Shown here: piece after piece, positions 7,191 through 14,141 of the stretch
Position numbering within the stretch: position 1 is the first letter of the stretch
Layout: each line of letters begins with the position of its first letter
Assembly: GCA_027038805.1 (NCBI GenBank)
Contig: JALWGO010000019.1
Location: 1-17,964, forward strand
Origin: Thermoprotei archaeon
GTDB taxonomy: Archaea; Thermoproteota; Thermoprotei_A; Sulfolobales; WANQ01
Reading direction: 5' to 3'
DNA: 17,964 bases
The notes under the pieces: model-generated
Database searches by the model: none
Seen by the model: the letters and a program-made list of their open reading frames with translations, nothing else
Told to the model about the DNA's origin: nothing
Position numbers and translations under genes: made by a program

Positions 7191-7916
7191 ATAAGCCCAG
7201 AGGAAGCACTTAAACAACTATTATCGCTGGCAAAAGAAATCATAGACAAGGATATCCGTAAAATAGTATTAGAGCTTCTAGAAAACCCTAGGATAACGTT
7301 TACACGGGTTGAACCAAAAATTTCGTTTAAGGAGAGTCCAGCGGCGCCTAGAAAACACCATGCTTATCCTGGAGGCCTAATCGAACATACCCTTAGTGTT
7401 ACAAGGTCTTCGGTAAAGATAGCTGAAGCATTAGTTGAAACCTATGGAATCCCTGTAGACAAAGATATAGTGGTTGCGGCAGCGATACTACATGACTTAT
7501 TCAAGTATTATCAATATGAGTGGGATCCAGCAATAGGAGCCTATAGGCCTAGAACAGACTGGTATCTCTCTCATGATTTCGCAATGGTTGCCGAGTTATC
7601 GGTAAGGCATGCTCCCGATAAACTGATACGAGCTATTGCTGAAGTACATGGTAACGTTCCCTTCACAATGATTGAATCACTAATAGTGCATCATGCAGAT
7701 TCATTCGATGCAAACCTAGTTGCAAGAATACAGGATACACTATGGGAGATTTCAAGAGATATTGAAACAGAGACTGGGTATCCAGTAGTAAAGGTATTCT
7801 ATGAGGCTTTGAGGAAGCTCAATTTATACGAGATATGGAGTACCTATCGTTCTGAGGGAAGGAGTGGTCTTAGAGAGAAAGTTAAGAAGTTAATAATAGA
7901 TAAGCTTGTAGGCTAA
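7191..7916 (+). CDS. HD-domain metal-dependent phosphohydrolase with probable AUA start
   Basis: A 241-aa protein whose HD-domain residues are clear. Counting from 7191, His66 is in YPGGLIEHTLSV, His101-Asp102 in AAILHDLFKYY, then His128, His140, His153 and His167/His168 with Asp170. These would bind one or two metal ions and hydrolyse a phosphoester, possibly of a nucleotide. The frame has no ATG, GTG or TTG between the stop at 7167 and GTG 7470. Starting at that GTG would give 148 aa and remove the conserved HAYPGGLIEHTLSV segment, so it cannot be the real start. ATA 7191 has GGAGGG 8 nt upstream and lies 4 nt after the Lrp stop, so translation probably begins there in an Lrp-HD operon. A sequencing error replacing ATG by ATA is the alternative. 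The substrate is unknown. Confidence 0.85.
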   Translation: MSPEEALKQLLSLAKEIIDKDIRKIVLELLENPRITFTRVEPKISFKESPAAPRKHHAYPGGLIEHTLSVTRSSVKIAEALVETYGIPVDKDIVVAAAILHDLFKYYQYEWDPAIGAYRPRTDWYLSHDFAMVAELSVRHAPDKLIRAIAEVHGNVPFTMIESLIVHHADSFDANLVARIQDTLWEISRDIETETGYPVVKVFYEALRKLNLYEIWSTYRSEGRSGLREKVKKLIIDKLVG

Positions 7917-7973
7917 TATGCGGTAAAAATAGTTTTAACTAGGAACAATTTATTCAACTATGAGGTGCATGTT

Positions 7974-8843
7974 ATGAGCGGTGTTAACGGCTTAGTAATA
8001 ATCCAGCCCTCAAGCGATTACACATACATGATATTCACCGTTAAGAAGATACTAGTAGTTAAGAGATCTAAATACCAGGAAATAGCTATAACGGACCTAG
8101 AGGATTTTGGAAGAGCATTAATGCTAGACAACTATGTCCAGAGCGCTGAAGTAGATGAATACATATATCACGAAGTACTAGTACATCCGGCAATGGTCAC
8201 ACACCCCAAGCCTAGAAAAGTCCTCATCGTCGGCGGCGGTGAGGGAGCTACTCTTAGAGAGGTTCTAAAACACAATACTGTTGAAGAAGCAGTAATGGTA
8301 GACATAGATAAAGAAGTCATAGAGTTAGCTAGAGAATACTTAGAAAAATGGCATCAAGGGGCATTCGATGATCCACGCACGAAGCTGATTATAACTGATG
8401 GTAAAAAATATGTTGAAGAAACAAACGAAAAATTTGACGTCGTCATACTCGACCTAGTAGATCCCTTTGCGGGAGAGCTAGCGAGACAACTATATAATAG
8501 GGAGTTCTACGAGAAAGTCCATAACATATTATCAGACGACGGCGTAATGGTTACACAATCCGGTACATCATTCTTCTACGAGAAATTATACGACGAAGTA
8601 TTAGATGCTATAAAATCAGTATTCCCCATAGTTTTCGAGTACAATGTATGGGTTCCAGTAATAGGGTATACTAACAATTTCATAATAGGGTCAAAGAGAT
8701 ATGATCCAAATAAACTAGTAATAGACGAAGTAGACCAAATCCTAAGAGACCGCGGAGTAAAGACAACCTTCTATAGCGGTAAAACACATCAAGCGTTAAA
8801 GTATACACCAATATACCGTATGAGTAAAACAGTTTCAAGATAG
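7974..8843 (+). CDS. speE: Polyamine aminopropyltransferase (spermidine synthase family)
   Basis: Transfers the aminopropyl group of decarboxylated S-adenosylmethionine to a diamine or agmatine to build the (long-chain) polyamines that hyperthermophiles use to stabilise nucleic acids. The 289 aa show an N-terminal beta domain, then the nucleotide-binding GGGEGATLREVL at residues 87-98, VDIDKEVIELAREY with Asp110/Asp112, the DG pair at 142-143, and the catalytic segment VVILDLVDPFAG with Asp160. Bacterial enzymes have DPIGPG there, while archaeal enzymes of broad specificity vary, so the amine acceptor is uncertain. ATG 7974 was chosen because GAGGTG (7962-7967) is 6 nt upstream; GTG 7965 would lie within that site. 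It ends 4 nt before a convergent gene. Confidence 0.93.
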   Translation: MSGVNGLVIIQPSSDYTYMIFTVKKILVVKRSKYQEIAITDLEDFGRALMLDNYVQSAEVDEYIYHEVLVHPAMVTHPKPRKVLIVGGGEGATLREVLKHNTVEEAVMVDIDKEVIELAREYLEKWHQGAFDDPRTKLIITDGKKYVEETNEKFDVVILDLVDPFAGELARQLYNREFYEKVHNILSDDGVMVTQSGTSFFYEKLYDEVLDAIKSVFPIVFEYNVWVPVIGYTNNFIIGSKRYDPNKLVIDEVDQILRDRGVKTTFYSGKTHQALKYTPIYRMSKTVSR

Positions 8844-8859
8844 TATTCTAGAAGACTAT
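8840..8859. repeat. Near-perfect palindrome at the convergent gene ends
   Basis: ATAGT-A-TTCTAGAA-G-ACTAT is symmetrical except for one mismatched pair. It contains the stop codons of both convergent genes (speE at 8841-8843, and the minus-strand gene at 8848-8850). It could form a hairpin in both transcripts and mark a shared 3' boundary, but archaeal termination is normally driven by T runs, so a terminator role is uncertain. Confidence 0.4.
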
Positions 8860-9231
8860 TCTTCTTACAACCTCTATTCTCCTAATAGTCTTTTTCACTC
8901 TAATATCCTCTAAGATACTTTCTAATTCCATCACTACGTTTCTTAAATGCTCGTCAAGATAATTTACTCTACCAAAAACCCTCTTAGAATGTATGTGTCT
9001 CCACTGATTATGTAGCGCGTGAGCAAGTGTGGATAGAAGCTTTAGTCTCCTAGCAAGACCATTTAGGTCCTCAGCATACATGGAGTTATCCAGTGCGATT
9101 ACCGACAGCTTTGTTGATAGCTCTTCTAGAATACTTGCTGCATCACCTTCCATTATATGACTTGTTAGATTTTTCCTCAGCTCCTCTAGCCTGGATATAA
9201 TGTTTTTTAAACTGTTAGCTAAGGGTTCCAT
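8848..9231 (-). CDS. Hypothetical helical protein
   Basis: No family recognised. The 127 residues have no signal peptide or membrane segment and look almost entirely helical. Two heptad-like stretches stand out (about residues 6-45 with SLKNIISRLEELRKNL, and about 92-115 with LDEHLRNVVMELESILEDI), separated by an aromatic and His-rich patch, HALHNQWRHIHSKR. The C-terminus is basic (KKTIRRIEVVRRIVF). It may bind another protein or nucleic acid, but nothing shows which. ATG 9231 has no SD. A TATA-like AAATAATAT about 20-25 nt upstream on the minus strand suggests a leaderless transcript. It is divergent from the heat-shock-like gene and convergent with speE. Confidence 0.7.
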   Translation of the reverse strand: MEPLANSLKNIISRLEELRKNLTSHIMEGDAASILEELSTKLSVIALDNSMYAEDLNGLARRLKLLSTLAHALHNQWRHIHSKRVFGRVNYLDEHLRNVVMELESILEDIRVKKTIRRIEVVRRIVF

Positions 9232-9318
9232 GGAAAACCCCTACTAATATTATTTTGATCAGGGAGTGTATAGGGCTTACTCTCATGAAATATATTAGAT
9301 ATAGGATATAGTATCTAC

Positions 9319-9325
9319 TTATAAT
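9319..9325 (+). promoter_or_regulatory. TATA box of the small heat-shock-like gene
   Basis: TTATAAT at 9319-9325 predicts a start near 9348. This leaves a leader of about 20 nt that carries the SD GGAG (9359-9362) before TTG 9368. It sits in the 136-bp divergent spacer (9232-9367), which holds no other gene or RNA that I can see. Confidence 0.5.
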
Positions 9326-9367
9326 CTTCGAAAACTACTAGTCTTCTAGAGGAAAGGCGGAGAAAAA

Positions 9368-9838
9368 TTGTTTGATAAAAAGAAAGATAAAGACCGAGAC
9401 GAAATGGATGAATTATTCAAGGCTTTAGAAGAACAATTGCGTATGGCTATGAATATGCTTAATAGAATGCTGACTGAAAGCGGGTTCGATGAGTATGGGT
9501 TTAGAACTAATGTAAAAGCCTTCCATATATCAATGGGACCCGACGGCAAGATTACTTTCCGTGAGCTAACTCCTAATAAGATAGAAGTTAATGGGAAACC
9601 TATTGAAACATTGGAGAGAAACTATGATGTCTTCGTGGAGGGAGATGAAGTCGTCGTTATAGGGGAAGTGGACGCTGATGAAAAGGACGTGGAGGTGGAT
9701 GTTCTTAATAGTGATAGAATAGAAATATGCATCCGCGATATCTGTGACATCGTAGAGCTACCGAGAAAAATAAAGAAGAACACTATAAAATACACTATTA
9801 GGAATGGTGTACTAGAGCTACGAGCAAAAACCAAGTAG
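9368..9838 (+). CDS. Hsp20/alpha-crystallin-like small heat-shock protein
   Basis: A probable ATP-independent holdase chaperone (156 aa). It has an unusually charged N-terminus (FDKKKDKDRDEMDELF) running into an amphipathic helix rich in Met (about residues 12-36). A linker segment follows and then an alpha-crystallin-like beta domain at about 85-156: YDVFVEGDEVVVIGEVD, DVEVDVLNSDRIEICI, ELPRKIKKNTIKYTIRNGVL. The closing NGVLELRAK matches the family's NGVLEI pattern. The protein ends just there and lacks the usual C-terminal IxI anchor, which may affect oligomer assembly. TTG 9368 is used because GGAG lies 5 nt upstream and no ATG fits the leader. Assignment rests on the C-terminal half. Confidence 0.75.
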   Translation: MFDKKKDKDRDEMDELFKALEEQLRMAMNMLNRMLTESGFDEYGFRTNVKAFHISMGPDGKITFRELTPNKIEVNGKPIETLERNYDVFVEGDEVVVIGEVDADEKDVEVDVLNSDRIEICIRDICDIVELPRKIKKNTIKYTIRNGVLELRAKTK

Positions 9839-9855
9839 ACAAGCTAAACACTCAT

Positions 9856-10992
9856 CTATACTCTATATGCATCACCTAATAGAAATAAGTTTCCCATAAA
9901 GACTTCTCGGAGACCGGTCTCACGGGCAATCTGGTAAGCCTTGAACATATGATCCCTACTAGTACGCGGTAAATCGGTAAGCCTGTGATCTGGATGGAAG
10001 CCTAAAAGAACGTAGGGAATCTTTGGATTAATTTTTACGAGAAATTCCGCAATCCTACGAACCTCATATAAGTCTACGTAGCCTGGTACTAGGAGAGTAC
10101 TAACTACAAGTAATGGAGGTTCCGGACGCTTATCCATAAGACTAGCAACTAGCCTAATGTTCTCTTTAACTCTTTCAACACCATTTACTCCAGTTAACGC
10201 TTGGTATATACTGGGGCTCCATGCCTTAAAGTCTATCTTAACGATTCCTCCAGTCTCCAAGCTTATTCTAGCCATTTCCCTCATTATCAACGGGTTTTCT
10301 AGTCCATTAGTCTCCCAGCATATTCTCTTAACCATGTCTTCTTCCCTCGCTTTCCTTGCTATTATACGTGAGGCTGCAAGAGCAAAGGTTATATGTGGTC
10401 CCGGATCGCCTCCAAAATAGCATACACATGTTATCCTGGGATTCATGGCGGCTTCAACTAGTTCGTTTAGACTGCGTATATGGTTCTTGTTCAACTTGTA
10501 GGGCATTTCCCTATGCTCCCAGTTCTGGCAAAACAAGCAATCAAGATTACAGCCGCCGAAAAATACCGCTAAGTTGTAATAACCGTATTCAATGCCCTTG
10601 ATACGAGTATATTTCGGGTAACCTCTACTAGTTGTAGCAGGACAAACTGGTTCGGCTACGCAGTTAGTTGGATGAGAATCTAGATACCAGAATACAACAG
10701 CTTTACTGGGGCCAGCAATATTTCTTAGAATACCGTTATCGTTTACAATAACACCACAATACCCCCTACCTCCAACTGATATCATGCATTCATTAATGCA
10801 TAAACTGCATTTAACACCATTACCCGCTTTAGGAGGTGTGGGGGGTAGACCGTGCTTTATCCTCCACTCAATATGACTTCTCATTGCAATCTTCAAGGCT
10901 TCTCTAGGTCTCTTTCTAAGACAATTAGCACATACTCCAATAACATTACTTATAGTGTTACTGGTTTTGCCGCAGAGAAGACATTTTCCCAT
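9856..10992 (-). CDS. Radical SAM protein with N-terminal zinc ribbon (PflA-like, COG1180 type)
   Basis: An S-adenosylmethionine radical enzyme of 378 aa. Counting from ATG 10992, a zinc-ribbon pair CLLC (4-7) and CANC (21-24) is followed by a second cysteine cluster CSLCINEC with Cys79 (62-79). The radical SAM core begins at GGCNLDCLFCQNWEH, with the [4Fe-4S] ligands Cys148, Cys152 and Cys155. YFGGDPGPH and WETNGL are the usual SAM-binding and barrel segments of the pyruvate formate-lyase-activase-like group. It resembles the radical SAM member of AmmeMemoRadiSam sets, but no AMMECR1 or Memo gene is in the window, so the substrate is open. ATG 11025 would overlap the upstream gene by 20 nt and lacks an SD; ATG 10992 has GGGGT about 6 nt upstream and no overlap. 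Confidence 0.9.
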   Translation of the reverse strand: MGKCLLCGKTSNTISNVIGVCANCLRKRPREALKIAMRSHIEWRIKHGLPPTPPKAGNGVKCSLCINECMISVGGRGYCGVIVNDNGILRNIAGPSKAVVFWYLDSHPTNCVAEPVCPATTSRGYPKYTRIKGIEYGYYNLAVFFGGCNLDCLFCQNWEHREMPYKLNKNHIRSLNELVEAAMNPRITCVCYFGGDPGPHITFALAASRIIARKAREEDMVKRICWETNGLENPLIMREMARISLETGGIVKIDFKAWSPSIYQALTGVNGVERVKENIRLVASLMDKRPEPPLLVVSTLLVPGYVDLYEVRRIAEFLVKINPKIPYVLLGFHPDHRLTDLPRTSRDHMFKAYQIARETGLREVFMGNLFLLGDAYRV

Positions 10993-11005
10993 AAAATACC
11001 CCGGT

Positions 11006-11368
11006 TTATGCTCGTTTTGGAACATATATTGTAATAGCCACTATTGAAGCTATTATATGGTTATAGAGTCCAGGTATACGTGCTCCACCTAAGTGCCTCC
11101 TTATAATAATGCTCTTCGGCTTGACTGGTAGTGTTTCTATAACTAGTTTTTCTCGAACATTATCTGGGTTGGGCGTGTAGATGTCGATGACTAGTATTGC
11201 CTCCTTAAACGGTATCTTTTTTTCCTCAAAGAATGGAATGCATACCCTATGTACTATATCATTTATAGCTCTCCTCACAGCCTCATTATCATCATTGCCT
11301 ATCAAGTCTACTCCTAGTCCAATCTCTATTAACAATCTATTATAGCCTTCAAGTATTGTCTCAGACAA
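11006..11368 (-). CDS. Lin0512-like conserved hypothetical protein
   Basis: A 120-aa protein whose N-terminal LIEIGLGVDLIGND and following EAVRRAINDIV match my memory of the Lin0512 family, which has no known function. A ring-forming enzyme fold similar to cyclic-amide or biotin-pathway hydrolases has been supposed for related small proteins, but I cannot support that here. The end has LGGARIPGLYNHIIASIVAITIYV. TTG 11368 is the start: GAAGGTG at 11377-11383 lies about 8 nt before it. It lies between an amidohydrolase gene and a radical SAM gene on the same strand, so a shared metabolic role is possible but unproven. Confidence 0.7.
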   Translation of the reverse strand: MSETILEGYNRLLIEIGLGVDLIGNDDNEAVRRAINDIVHRVCIPFFEEKKIPFKEAILVIDIYTPNPDNVREKLVIETLPVKPKSIIIRRHLGGARIPGLYNHIIASIVAITIYVPKRA

Positions 11369-11451
11369 GTATATACACCTTCAAGTATTTCCATATAGGT
11401 ATTCAGTATTAGAGTGTTTAAGAAATAATCTCTAAACCTGGAACCTCATCC

Positions 11452-12714
11452 CTATATTCCAAAGATTTCTCCTACTCTGCTCATTATTCTTGTTTTTGCC
11501 TTCAAGTATTCTTTTCTGTCAATTGATACTATTTCTCCTTCATTAACAAGTATTCTACCGTCAACGATTATATAGTATGGTCTAGGTTTTTCTAGTATAA
11601 GATCCTCTATTCTTTTGCTACGAGTATCCCATACGATAATATCTGCCTTAAAGCCTTCTCTAACAATACCTATTTTCACGTTAAATACTTTTGATGAATT
11701 AATTGTAGCTAGCTTATAGGCTTCTACTACACTTATTGGTGTTCTCCTAAGTCTTGAAGCTAAGAGCGCAGTGAAGATTTCGTCAAATAGGTTTTGTGTT
11801 GGTGAGACGTCTAGACCTATAGCCACGTTTACGTTTCTATCAATCATTTCCCTTATCTTTGCTATACCACTTCCAAGTAACATATTTGTTATCGGATTAT
11901 GTATTATTGTTGACTTGAAGATAGATAATAGCTCTATTTCTTTTGAGCTAAGCCATACTCCATGAGCTAATATTGTTTTCTCCCCTAAGATTCCACGTTG
12001 ATATAGGAATTCTACTAGGCTGGCACCATAGTTGTCGGTGCAATATTTCTCGTCATCGTATACCTCTGCTATATGCATATGGACTCCGAGGCTCTTTTCA
12101 TTTTTTATTCTTGCTACCTCATCTAATAATTCCCTTGAAACTAAACGGATACTGCAAGGACCTAGGCTAGTAATTATTCTCTTGTTATCTCTATTATGCC
12201 ATTTTGAAACGAGCTCTAAGTTGTCCTTAAGTGCTTTCCATTCATCATTATAGAAACTCCTATTCATTATAGCTACACTAAGATTTCCCCTAATACCAGA
12301 ATGATATATGACCTCCGCTACAGCATCCATGTTAAAATGCATATCGGCTACTCCAACAATGCCCTTAGATAGGTAATCATAAACTGCCATTATGGCAGCG
12401 TTTTTCGAGTCCTCAGGGCTTAAATGAGGTTCCCATTTCCATGCTATTTTCTCAGCCCATTCATCTAGGTGAATCCATTCCCCAATAATCTTTGAGACAG
12501 GGTATAATCCCAAGTGAGTATGTGAGGCATAGAGACCCGGTGTTACTGTGTATTTACTAGCATCTATTACTATGCCATGTTTAGGATAGGATTCACTGCC
12601 TAAACCAGCTATATAGTCTTCTTCAACATAGATATTAGTTCTCCTAGGGGGTTCTCCCGGATTTAATATGAGCACGTTCTCTAATAGTATTGGTTCCCGT
12701 TTAGGAAGATTCAA
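11452..12714 (-). CDS. Amidohydrolase/deaminase of the ATZ/TRZ (COG0402) family
   Basis: A metal-dependent hydrolase (420 aa) of the group that deaminates or dechlorinates purine-like and triazine rings; archaeal members often act on S-adenosylhomocysteine or methylthioadenosine. A small N-terminal beta domain leads into metal ligands His65 and His67 (SHTHLGL), His214 (with Glu217) in HMHIAE, His251 (AHGVWL) and Asp302 in AIGLDVSPTQN. Family members usually have GTDGAASNN at the last site, so the LDVSPT variant may shift specificity. The C-terminal GIVREGFKADIIVWD closes the beta domain. The start is TTG 12714 without a clear SD. The TATA box at 12737-12743 is centred 26 nt upstream, so the transcript is probably leaderless. 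Confidence 0.88.
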   Translation of the reverse strand: MNLPKREPILLENVLILNPGEPPRRTNIYVEEDYIAGLGSESYPKHGIVIDASKYTVTPGLYASHTHLGLYPVSKIIGEWIHLDEWAEKIAWKWEPHLSPEDSKNAAIMAVYDYLSKGIVGVADMHFNMDAVAEVIYHSGIRGNLSVAIMNRSFYNDEWKALKDNLELVSKWHNRDNKRIITSLGPCSIRLVSRELLDEVARIKNEKSLGVHMHIAEVYDDEKYCTDNYGASLVEFLYQRGILGEKTILAHGVWLSSKEIELLSIFKSTIIHNPITNMLLGSGIAKIREMIDRNVNVAIGLDVSPTQNLFDEIFTALLASRLRRTPISVVEAYKLATINSSKVFNVKIGIVREGFKADIIVWDTRSKRIEDLILEKPRPYYIIVDGRILVNEGEIVSIDRKEYLKAKTRIMSRVGEIFGI

Positions 12715-12736
12715 GGTATATCAGCAGACCAGTTAC

Positions 12737-12743
12737 TATAAAT
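12737..12743 (-). promoter_or_regulatory. TATA box of the amidohydrolase gene
   Basis: On the minus strand this reads ATTTATA, centred 26 nt before TTG 12714. That spacing places the transcription start at or beside the start codon, which explains the missing SD. It lies in the 38-nt gap after the dehydrogenase gene, giving the amidohydrolase its own promoter. Confidence 0.55.
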
Positions 12744-12752
12744 ACAAATATT

Positions 12753-13751
12753 TTACTCTTTCCCAATATTCTTCTTGCATACCTCAATGTTTAGAGCATT
12801 ATGTGGTATCTTTCCACTGAAGTAATCTATTATTGTCTGAGCAACCATCCTACTAGTTTCAATCATAGCCTCCCAAGTATAACCCGCTATATGGGGAGTC
12901 AATACTACGTTCTCAAGTCTCGTCAATGGATTATCTCTCCTAATAGGTTCTTCCTCGAAAACATCGAGGGCGGCTCCAGCTATTATTCCTTCTCTGAGAG
13001 CCCTCACGAGATCTTTTTCGACTACTATTTTCCCACGACTAATATTTACTAAAATGCTATTCTTCTTCATCTTTGAGAGCTTCTCGTAGTCTATAAACCC
13101 TATTGTTTCTTTATTTAGTGCGAGGGAAACTATGACTATATCTGCTTCTCCCAGCAGTTCGTAGAGGTCCCTATACTCTATGTCTAAGGCGTGCTCTACT
13201 TCAGGTTTCCTCCTACGACTCCAATATATGATGCGATTACCTAGGCTACGGAAAAGCTTTGCAATACTTGACCCAATACGCCCCAATCCTATAATGCCTA
13301 CAGTCTTCCCTCTAAGAGTAGTACCTATAAGTGGTCTAGGAGCTGGCCCCGAGCCCCAAAGACCTTTTCTAATAAAGCGGTTCCCATAAGCAATATTCCT
13401 TAGTAGAGATAGTGTAAGGCCTAAGGCATGCTCGGCTACTGATTCAGCAATAGCGTCTGGGGTATTTACAACACAGATACCTCTTCTAGAGCACTCGCTT
13501 AAATTAATGTTTTCATAACCACTACCATGTATTACCAATAATTCTATGTCTCCGCAATCCAGTATGTCTCCTCCAATGCGGTGGAAGGGTGCTACTACTA
13601 ATGCTCTAGCTCCCTTAAGGTTCTCGCATAACCATTCCTCTAATGGCTTCGACTTATCATATACTATGGTCTCGAAGCCCTTACTGGATAATAGTTCGAG
13701 TCCACTTCTATGGACTTTTATTGCGTAGACTATCCTAATTATACGTATCAC
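12753..13751 (-). CDS. D-isomer-specific 2-hydroxyacid dehydrogenase (glyoxylate/hydroxypyruvate reductase-like)
   Basis: Reduces a 2-oxo acid to a D-2-hydroxy acid with NAD(P)H; 332 aa as drawn. The Rossmann motif GLGRIG is at residues 155-160. The catalytic set is Arg239 (ISRGK), Glu268 (DVFEEEP) and His287 (TPHIAGYT). After the second strand comes YWSRRRKPE; arginines there are typical of NADP-preferring glyoxylate reductases and argue against a classical NAD-linked phosphoglycerate dehydrogenase. No ACT or other C-terminal regulatory domain is present. The drawn start is GTG 13751, but this GTG is part of AGGTGAT (13747-13753), an excellent SD. A start at ATT 13739, 7 nt further on, would give the family-like N-terminus RIVYAIKVHRSG. 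A true substrate cannot be read from sequence. Confidence 0.9.
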   Translation of the reverse strand: MIRIIRIVYAIKVHRSGLELLSSKGFETIVYDKSKPLEEWLCENLKGARALVVAPFHRIGGDILDCGDIELLVIHGSGYENINLSECSRRGICVVNTPDAIAESVAEHALGLTLSLLRNIAYGNRFIRKGLWGSGPAPRPLIGTTLRGKTVGIIGLGRIGSSIAKLFRSLGNRIIYWSRRRKPEVEHALDIEYRDLYELLGEADIVIVSLALNKETIGFIDYEKLSKMKKNSILVNISRGKIVVEKDLVRALREGIIAGAALDVFEEEPIRRDNPLTRLENVVLTPHIAGYTWEAMIETSRMVAQTIIDYFSGKIPHNALNIEVCKKNIGKE

Positions 13752-13760
13752 CTACTATTA

Positions 13761-13775
13761 ATTAACGGTGTTAAT
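13761..13775. promoter_or_regulatory. Inverted repeat ATTAAC-GGT-GTTAAT in a divergent promoter region
   Basis: Perfect 6-bp arms lie in the spacer between the dehydrogenase (-) and DUF4258 (+) genes. A minus-strand TATA-like GGTATATTTC near 13785-13794 would place the dehydrogenase transcription start within this repeat, so it is a candidate operator. No other function is visible in this spacer. Confidence 0.35.
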
Positions 13776-13803
13776 AGGGATATAGAAATATACCTCTCAA
13801 AAA

Positions 13804-13812
13804 CTATTAAAA
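13804..13812 (+). promoter_or_regulatory. TATA box of the DUF4258 gene
   Basis: CTATTAAAA, preceded by an A-rich BRE-like CAAAAA, is centred about 25 nt before ATG 13833. The transcript is therefore probably leaderless, which agrees with the weak SD (AAGG only). Confidence 0.5.
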
Positions 13813-13832
13813 CATGTGGCAAGGCTATTGCT

Positions 13833-14111
13833 ATGCATCCACTAGTAATAGAATACACTGCTCATGCTAGGAAGCGATTATATGAGCGAAACATTAGTGA
13901 AGGGGAGGTGCTAGAAGCCCTAAAATATCCGGATGATGTATGGTTTGATACATGGACTGATAGACTAATAGCTGTATCGCTTAGTACTGGTATAGGAGTA
14001 GTCTATATCCAGAGACATGGCAAGTTGATAGTGGTAACAGTTATGAGGCTAAGAGAACTAAACCACGTAATCCGTAGCCATAGGAAAAGATTCAGAAAAG
14101 TAAGTTACTAA
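13833..14111 (+). CDS. DUF4258 protein
   Basis: A 92-aa basic protein matching DUF4258: EYTAHARKRLYERNISEGEVLEALK-like N-terminal helices (residues 7-30), then a DVWFDT / DRLIAVSL / GIGVVYIQRHGKLIVVTVM beta sheet and an Arg/Lys-rich end. The fold resembles RelE/BrnT-type toxins, and some relatives are thought to be nucleases, but function is not established. There is no antitoxin gene on either side, so a toxin role is not supported here. ATG 13833 was chosen over the upstream in-frame extension (to 13710) because that extension runs through the divergent promoter and the dehydrogenase 5' end. Confidence 0.8.
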   Translation: MHPLVIEYTAHARKRLYERNISEGEVLEALKYPDDVWFDTWTDRLIAVSLSTGIGVVYIQRHGKLIVVTVMRLRELNHVIRSHRKRFRKVSY

Positions 14112-14141
14112 AATAAAAAATATTTTATAAATGTTTAGTTA
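14112..14141. terminator. AT-rich convergent terminator region
   Basis: This 30-nt spacer lies between the convergent DUF4258 and decarboxylase beta genes. Its minus strand carries a TTTTTT run just past the beta stop codon, and its plus strand has ATTTTATAAATGTTT. T runs of this kind terminate archaeal transcription without a hairpin, so it probably serves both directions. Confidence 0.5.

Noticed and set aside
7470..7916. HD protein starting at GTG 7470
   Set aside because: It removes the conserved HAYPGGLIEHTLSV region, has no SD, and leaves about 280 bases of conserved coding sequence unexplained.
9232..9367. Small RNA (C/D box or other) in the divergent spacer
   Set aside because: No C box (RTGATGA) with D box (CTGA) pairs or stable stem is visible; promoters explain the region.
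13710..13832. N-terminal extension of the DUF4258 gene
   Set aside because: It crosses the divergent promoter and the dehydrogenase 5' end. The TATA box at 13804-13812 fits a start at 13833.
13833..14111. Toxin-antitoxin locus
   Set aside because: DUF4258 can resemble toxins, but no short antitoxin-like gene flanks it on either side; the neighbours are metabolic genes.
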